Shown: positions 6,834-10,093 of the stretch, in pieces
How the letters are laid out: each line of letters opens with the position of its first letter
Position numbering within the stretch: position 1 is the first letter of the stretch
DNA from: Candidatus Bathyarchaeota archaeon
GTDB taxonomy: Archaea > Thermoproteota > Bathyarchaeia > 40CM-2-53-6 > RBG-13-38-9
Direction of reading: 5' to 3'
Assembly (NCBI GenBank): GCA_007050885.1
Contig: SMYQ01000284.1
Coordinates: forward strand, 1-10,093
Length of the DNA stretch: 10,093 nt
Translations under genes and position numbers: made by a program
Notes under the pieces: model-generated
The model's database searches: none
What the model was told of the DNA's origin: nothing
What the model saw: only the letters and a program-made list of their open reading frames with translations

Positions 6834-6862
6834 CTATTATTCTCAGTAAACGAGAATAATAG
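6834..6862 (+). repeat. 11-bp perfect inverted repeat over the expected transcription start
   Basis: CTATTATTCTC (6834-6844) and GAGAATAATAG (6852-6862) are exact reverse complements around a 7-base spacer, AGTAAAC. With C6833 bulged, the pairing extends two more bases (GT/AC). It is AT-rich and has no T-run directly after it, so it is a poor intrinsic terminator. Its centre (6848) lies about 28 bases after the TATA box centre, where a bound dimeric regulator would block the transcription start. An RNA hairpin ending the argS transcript is the alternative. Confidence 0.6.
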
Positions 6863-6864
6863 AC

Positions 6865-6876
6865 CCGCTTTTGCGG
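6865..6876 (+). repeat. small GC hairpin next to the GNAT start region
   Basis: CCGC-TTTT-GCGG forms a 4-bp stem with a four-T loop, 13 bases before the TTG start. Its right arm overlaps GGAAG (6875-6879), the only ribosome-binding-like sequence before that start, so folding could limit translation. Confidence 0.35.
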
Positions 6877-6889
6877 AAGTTGATTTATT

Positions 6890-7831
6890 TTGAAAGTTGT
6901 ATATCGCCATTGGGAGCCCGACCAAGGGCTCGAAGAAATCCAAGCCAAAATCTATTCTGAGGCATCAGGGCTTCCTGTACGGGCTGAAGAAATTCGTGTT
7001 CGTAATTTGACTCGTGATTCAAAAATGACCATGTATGCGTTGACTGAATCCGGTGAACCTTTAGCCTATATCACCTCTCGAAATTCTAGTTCGGAACGAG
7101 GACGAGTGTATATCGGGTACCCATGGGCAATGCCAGGGGCTCCGATTGAAGTTCAAAAAAAGCTCTTCAATGAAATGTTTACCTACTTGAAGAAACAAGA
7201 AGGGACAGAGGAAATCGCAACAACTGTTGTTTACACCGCCAAGATAGCTGACAAGCAGATAGCATTTTGGGAAGAGAAGGGCTTTGTTGAGCTTGAAAGA
7301 ATCTATCGGTATGTCCTTGATTTGAATTTTAAGGAAATCAGTAAATGGAAGTTGTCTGACAAGCTTATGGCTTTTACGAGCCGTGTTGCAACAATGAAGG
7401 ATCTGAAATACCTATATGAGATTTCACAGGCTGATCCCAGGCTCGCTCAAGAGTTTGCCAACGAAGAAGCTCGAGAGACCTACTTCAAAGGTCGAGTGAT
7501 GAAAGATGGCCACGCGGTTCTCCTCTTCGATAAGGATAAAGTCATAGCTGCCAGTGCACCAATCAAAATCGAGCCAGATCAGCGGTTCCTCTTCGGAGAC
7601 GAACCACGGGTATTGATGCGGTTCACAGCAATCCGAGCTGGATATCAGCACGTATGGGAACGATTGGTCTATGAGCTCGCAAAAGAGGTCGAAGTAGCTG
7701 GTTGGAGTGATACACCATTAAGAACGAACTTCTATTTCAGAACTAATGCCCCCCTTGCCGCGAACTTCGCAAAAATGCGACCTGAACTAGAAATGTTCGA
7801 AGTAATACTCAAAAAACCATTAGCCGCTTAA
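6890..7831 (+). CDS. tandem GNAT-like acetyltransferase-fold protein, substrate unknown
   Basis: The protein has 313 residues and appears to hold two GNAT-like domains. The first (about 1-148) has central strands 'EPLAYITSR' and 'GRVYIGYPWAMPG', helix 'IEVQKKLFNEMFTYLKK', and the typical late GNAT segment 'KIADKQIAFWEEKGFVELERIYRYVLDL' (about 121-148). The second (about 160-313) begins 'SRVATMKDLKYLYEI', a usual GNAT opening. It has a strand-turn-strand 'GHAVLLFDKDKVIAASAPI' and ends 'RTNAPLAANFAKMRPELEMFEVILKKPL'. The acetyl-CoA pyrophosphate loop (RxxGxG/A) is not obvious in either half, so catalytic activity is uncertain. The start is TTG at 6890: a stop lies just upstream in frame, the only other nearby codon is a non-standard ATT, and the next Met is about 45 residues inside. 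Only a weak GGAAG precedes it. The DUF362 gene follows by 19 bases. The partner and substrate are not recognisable. Confidence 0.75.
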   Translation: MKVVYRHWEPDQGLEEIQAKIYSEASGLPVRAEEIRVRNLTRDSKMTMYALTESGEPLAYITSRNSSSERGRVYIGYPWAMPGAPIEVQKKLFNEMFTYLKKQEGTEEIATTVVYTAKIADKQIAFWEEKGFVELERIYRYVLDLNFKEISKWKLSDKLMAFTSRVATMKDLKYLYEISQADPRLAQEFANEEARETYFKGRVMKDGHAVLLFDKDKVIAASAPIKIEPDQRFLFGDEPRVLMRFTAIRAGYQHVWERLVYELAKEVEVAGWSDTPLRTNFYFRTNAPLAANFAKMRPELEMFEVILKKPLAA

Positions 7832-7850
7832 ACTAAACGAGCTGCTTGCC

Positions 7851-8684
7851 GTGAAGCCAACTGTAGCCATTGTAAACACTGATTCTTTCCCCCAAGCCAT
7901 CGAAACTATTGGAGGGCTGAATGGGCTTAATGCTCCGAATCGAAAAGTCGTTGTCAAAGTGGGAATCTATAATCCTAAGACAGGGATTTGTTCCACGATA
8001 AAAACATTGAATGCCATCATCACTGCATTTGACCAAGCTTCAGAAATATTGATTGTCGAATCCGATAGCGGAGCTGGTTCAGGGCTAAAGCGCCTAGAGG
8101 TCTGGAACGACTGCTATAACAACAGAGCCACTCCCTTCAATCTATCAACTGATGAATACACCCAATTGGTCGACATAGCCGGCGAACAGATCCCCTTTGC
8201 TAAGACTCTCTTGGACCCCAAGACGTTCATCAGTACACACGTACCGCGTCGGTACGAAGAAGCCGGACTTGAGGACCTCATGAATCAGGGATTTGTTATC
8301 AAGAACCTATTAGGGCTAGTCCTAGACACCAAAAAGCACCGATTCCATGATAAATTAGCCACTGCCCTCATCGATATGTATGAAACCGCTGGTGGCATTG
8401 ACCTAGCGGTATTAGATGCCACTCATGTCTTTCTTGGTTGGAAGAAAAAACGCATCACCGTATCACCCGACCGGCTAATCGTTGGCAAAGACGCTTTCGC
8501 CGTGGAAGCCGTTGGCATGCATCTTTTGGGATTTGATCCAACAGAGATGTCGGTCTTACAAGAGGCCCAAGCTCGTGGACTCGGTGAAATCAATATTGAC
8601 CAAATAAACATCGTCGGAGACATTGAAGGCCCCAAACAACTGATTAGTCAAGCCTTCACTAAGCTAGTCCCTAAACTTGTCTAA
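7851..8684 (+). CDS. DUF362 family protein
   Basis: The protein has 277 residues and starts with GTG, 19 bases after the GNAT stop, so co-transcription is likely. It follows the DUF362 layout: an N-terminal strand-rich part 'VVVKVGIYNPKTGICSTIKTLNAIITAF' (33-60), corresponding to the family's 'IKPN...TT...V..' opening; 'ILIVESDSGAG' (66-76); 'FISTHVPRRYEEAGLEDLMN' (126-145); 'VIKNLLGLVLDTKKHRFHDKL' (149-169), the KN-LG-H core; 'LAVLDATHVFLGW' (185-197); and 'VGKDAFAVEAVGMHLLGFDP' (211-230), the family's most characteristic segment. It ends 'INIVGDI..'. No CxxC-type ferredoxin motif is present; some DUF362 proteins carry one fused. The family has no agreed biochemical role, so no function is assigned. 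The hairpin after the stop probably ends this transcript. Confidence 0.82.
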   Translation: MKPTVAIVNTDSFPQAIETIGGLNGLNAPNRKVVVKVGIYNPKTGICSTIKTLNAIITAFDQASEILIVESDSGAGSGLKRLEVWNDCYNNRATPFNLSTDEYTQLVDIAGEQIPFAKTLLDPKTFISTHVPRRYEEAGLEDLMNQGFVIKNLLGLVLDTKKHRFHDKLATALIDMYETAGGIDLAVLDATHVFLGWKKKRITVSPDRLIVGKDAFAVEAVGMHLLGFDPTEMSVLQEAQARGLGEINIDQINIVGDIEGPKQLISQAFTKLVPKLV

Positions 8685-8714
8685 AAAACAAGCCTAGGGG
8701 GCTAACCCCTTTTA
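8685..8714. terminator. bidirectional terminator between DUF362 and msrA
   Basis: AGGGG (8696-8700) pairs with CCCCT (8706-8710) around the loop GCTAA and is followed by a T-run (8710-8713) on the plus strand. On the minus strand the same stem is followed, after a short gap, by a T-rich stretch complementary to the A-run at 8685-8690. It occupies the whole 30-base gap between two convergent genes. Confidence 0.6.
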
Positions 8715-9269
8715 TTACTCTTTACTCAGTTCCTTTAATTTCTCTGTGAATCCTTTTTCTAGTTTTGATAATTTCGGTGGAATCACTACTCGGGCGTATG
8801 CTTGGTTGGGGTTTTTAGCAAAGAAATTCTGATGATACTCCTCAGCTTTATAGAAGGCCGTAAAAGGCTCCACGGCTGTGACAATCGGCTTGGAATATTT
8901 CCCTGATTTATCTAGTTCTTGAATCAGGCCTTCGGCGACCTTCTTCTGGTGCTTATCATGATAAAACACCACCGAGCGATACTGTGTACCCACATCGTTG
9001 CCTTGTCGATTTAACGTTGTTGGATCATGAGTGGCAAAGAAGATTTCAAGTAAATCTCGGAATTCTATCATATTTGTGTTGTATGTAATTTGGATAACCT
9101 CAACATGTCCCGTCCGACCTGTACTCACCTGGTCATACGTGGCGGTTTCTGGTCTCCCTCCCGAATACCCGGACTCAACTTTTTTGACACCTTTCAGGCG
9201 AAGGAATACGGCTTCTGTGCACCAGAAGCAACCGCCTCCCAAAGTGGCATACGCTAATTTTTCACTCAT
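8715..9269 (-). CDS. msrA: peptide methionine-(S)-S-oxide reductase MsrA
   Basis: MsrA reduces methionine-S-sulfoxide, free or in proteins, usually at the expense of thioredoxin. The protein has 184 residues from the ATG at 9269. The catalytic signature is 'GGGCFWC', with nucleophile Cys14 and Cys17. Other family blocks are 'VESGYSGG', 'YDQVSTGRTGHVEVIQITY', 'FFATHDPTTLNRQGNDVGTQYRSVVFY' and 'AEEYHQNFF'. No further cysteine exists, so Cys17 would have to be the resolving cysteine; the C-terminal recycling cysteines of the E. coli type are absent. AGGTGA ends 7 bases before the ATG at 9269 and overlaps the alternative ATG at 9275 too closely, so 9269 is chosen. The gene is convergent with DUF362 and lies downstream of the cpgS-like gene on the same strand, with a gap of 115 bases. 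MsrB is not in this window. Confidence 0.97.
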   Translation of the reverse strand: MSEKLAYATLGGGCFWCTEAVFLRLKGVKKVESGYSGGRPETATYDQVSTGRTGHVEVIQITYNTNMIEFRDLLEIFFATHDPTTLNRQGNDVGTQYRSVVFYHDKHQKKVAEGLIQELDKSGKYSKPIVTAVEPFTAFYKAEEYHQNFFAKNPNQAYARVVIPPKLSKLEKGFTEKLKELSKE

Positions 9270-9276
9270 TATCATC

Positions 9277-9282
9277 TCACCT
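9277..9282 (-). promoter_or_regulatory. ribosome binding site deciding the msrA start
   Basis: On the minus strand AGGTGA is followed by GATGATA and then the ATG at 9269, a good spacing. The ATG at 9275 is only one base from it and is unlikely to be used. Confidence 0.65.
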
Positions 9283-9307
9283 TTGTTTGCTCACATTGCC
9301 ACGTTCC

Positions 9308-9314
9308 TAAAAAA
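9308..9314 (-). promoter_or_regulatory. possible TATA-like element of msrA
   Basis: On the minus strand TTTTTTA lies about 40 bases before the msrA ATG and would give a leader of roughly 15 bases containing the ribosome binding site. The match to the archaeal consensus is weak. Confidence 0.25.
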
Positions 9315-9344
9315 TCCAATGAATTAACGAGAACAAAAACCCAC

Positions 9345-9370
9345 GGCTGACGATCCAGGGGCTTCGGATC
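9345..9370 (-). terminator. possible terminator after the cpgS-like gene
   Basis: On the minus strand GATCC (9370-9366) can pair with GGATC (9356-9352) around a 9-base loop, and a TTTTT run follows at 9349-9345. The stem is short and the T-run is two bases off, so this is a moderate candidate. Confidence 0.35.
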
Positions 9371-9384
9371 ACAAAGGGCTAGCG

Positions 9385-10093
9385 TTATTTGGGAAACCCT
9401 TTGAAGACATCCTCAAGAGTGGGTTTGCCAATTTCTTGGAGTTCATACCTCACGCGTACTGCCGGCTTCTTAATTTTAACAACTCGACCTAAATCGATAG
9501 GAGTACCTATAACAACTACTTCTGCGTCAATAGCATTGATAGTTTCTTCAAGTTCTCTAACCTGCTCATCTCCATAGCCCATGGCTGGAAGAATCTCACT
9601 CAGATGGCTAAACTTCTCAAAAGTATCCTTTATCGACCCCACTGCATACGGTCGTGGATCAATGATTTCCGCCGCACCATACTTTTCTGCAGCCACCCAT
9701 CCAGCACCAATGTCCATTTCACCATGAGTCAATGTAGGACCATCCTCGATTACAAGGGCACGTTTTCCACGAATCGCATCAGGATCATCAACAAAGAGGG
9801 GTGAGGCGGCATCGATGATAATGGCGCGGGGATTCACTACCCGGATAGTACGCCGAACCTGGTCAATACACTCTGGTTCAGCAGTATCAATTTTGTTGAT
9901 AATGACAACATCTGCCATTCGCAGGTTAGTCTCACCAGGATGATACATTACCTCATGACCTGCGCGATGGGGATCGGCAATCACAATATGAATATCAGGC
10001 TGATAGAATGGGAAGTCGTTGTTACCACCATCGAACACAATGACATCGGCTTCTTTTTCGGCTTCTTCGAGGATTTTCCCATAATCAACACCT
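9385..10093 (-). CDS. cpgS: cyclic 2,3-diphosphoglycerate synthase-like GTPase (partial, C-terminal part)
   Basis: The reading frame enters at the right edge and stops at TAA (9387-9385), giving about 235 residues; the start and P-loop lie outside. The visible order is: 'GVDYGKILEEAEKEADVIVFDGGNNDFPFYQPDIHIVIADP', which is diagnostic for this family; 'HRAGHEVMYHPGETNLRMADVVIINKIDTA', with NKID as the G4-like guanine-binding motif; 'LVIEDGPTLTHGEMDIGAGWVAAEKYGA'; and 'VVVIGTPIDLGRVVKIKKPAVRVRYELQEIG'. The characterised methanogen enzyme makes cyclic 2,3-diphosphoglycerate, a thermoprotective or phosphate-storage solute, from 2,3-diphosphoglycerate and ATP. Homologues are widespread in organisms not known to make it, so that activity is not certain here. 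An in-frame GTG at 10038 is internal, not a start. The gene reads toward msrA with a probable terminator between. Confidence 0.85.
   Translation of the reverse strand, partial: GVDYGKILEEAEKEADVIVFDGGNNDFPFYQPDIHIVIADPHRAGHEVMYHPGETNLRMADVVIINKIDTAEPECIDQVRRTIRVVNPRAIIIDAASPLFVDDPDAIRGKRALVIEDGPTLTHGEMDIGAGWVAAEKYGAAEIIDPRPYAVGSIKDTFEKFSHLSEILPAMGYGDEQVRELEETINAIDAEVVVIGTPIDLGRVVKIKKPAVRVRYELQEIGKPTLEDVFKGFPK

Noticed and set aside
6834..6862. Reading the 11-bp inverted repeat as an ordinary intrinsic terminator for argS
   Set aside because: The stem is AT-rich, is followed by GACCCGC rather than a T-run, and lies downstream of a good TATA box. An operator fits better, though a terminator role is not excluded.
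9031..9327. 98-codon plus-strand ORF across the msrA start
   Set aside because: It is antisense to MsrA, which has an intact catalytic motif and a well-placed ribosome binding site.
1..10093. Mobile element, CRISPR array or defence island
   Set aside because: No transposase, integrase, regularly spaced repeats, target-site duplications or defence genes were seen. Gene content is central metabolism and translation.

Overview
The window looks like chromosomal DNA of an uncultured archaeon of moderate GC content. The evidence is a fructose-1,6-bisphosphate aldolase/phosphatase, an archaeal-type arginyl-tRNA synthetase, a cyclic-2,3-diphosphoglycerate-synthase-type GTPase, ribosome binding sites of the AGGTGA type, several GTG/TTG starts, and TATA-like boxes at usable distances from genes. 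The lineage cannot be fixed from this sequence alone; Asgard and Bathyarchaeia-like archaea are both plausible. MsrA and the balanced base composition argue mildly against a hyperthermophile. No transposase, phage gene, CRISPR array or rRNA was seen.

Positions 1-2701 hold three tightly spaced plus-strand genes: two subunits of the 2-hydroxyacyl-CoA dehydratase / benzoyl-CoA reductase family (the first cut by the window edge) and their ATP-dependent [4Fe-4S] activase. A gamma-carbonic-anhydrase-like beta-helix protein follows at 2757-3278. Next, behind its own TATA-like box and a 7-bp palindrome, comes the bifunctional gluconeogenic FBP aldolase/phosphatase (from 3424).

A tRNA-Arg(UCG) with encoded CCA lies on the minus strand at 4696-4771 and is divergent from argS on the plus strand, so a tRNA and its cognate synthetase share one upstream region. 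Downstream of argS is a short intergenic region with a strong TATA-like box and an 11-bp perfect inverted repeat over the expected transcription start. It leads a probable two-gene unit: a two-domain GNAT-like protein and a DUF362 protein, both of unknown substrate.

The right end is transcribed from the minus strand: msrA (peptide methionine sulfoxide reductase) converges on the DUF362 gene across a GC hairpin with T-runs on both sides. Upstream of msrA on the same strand is the C-terminal part of the cyclic 2,3-diphosphoglycerate synthase-like GTPase, whose start lies outside the window.

Most genes are recognisable housekeeping or central-metabolism functions. The least explained parts are the regulatory palindromes, the GNAT-DUF362 pair, and the true substrate of the dehydratase/reductase operon.
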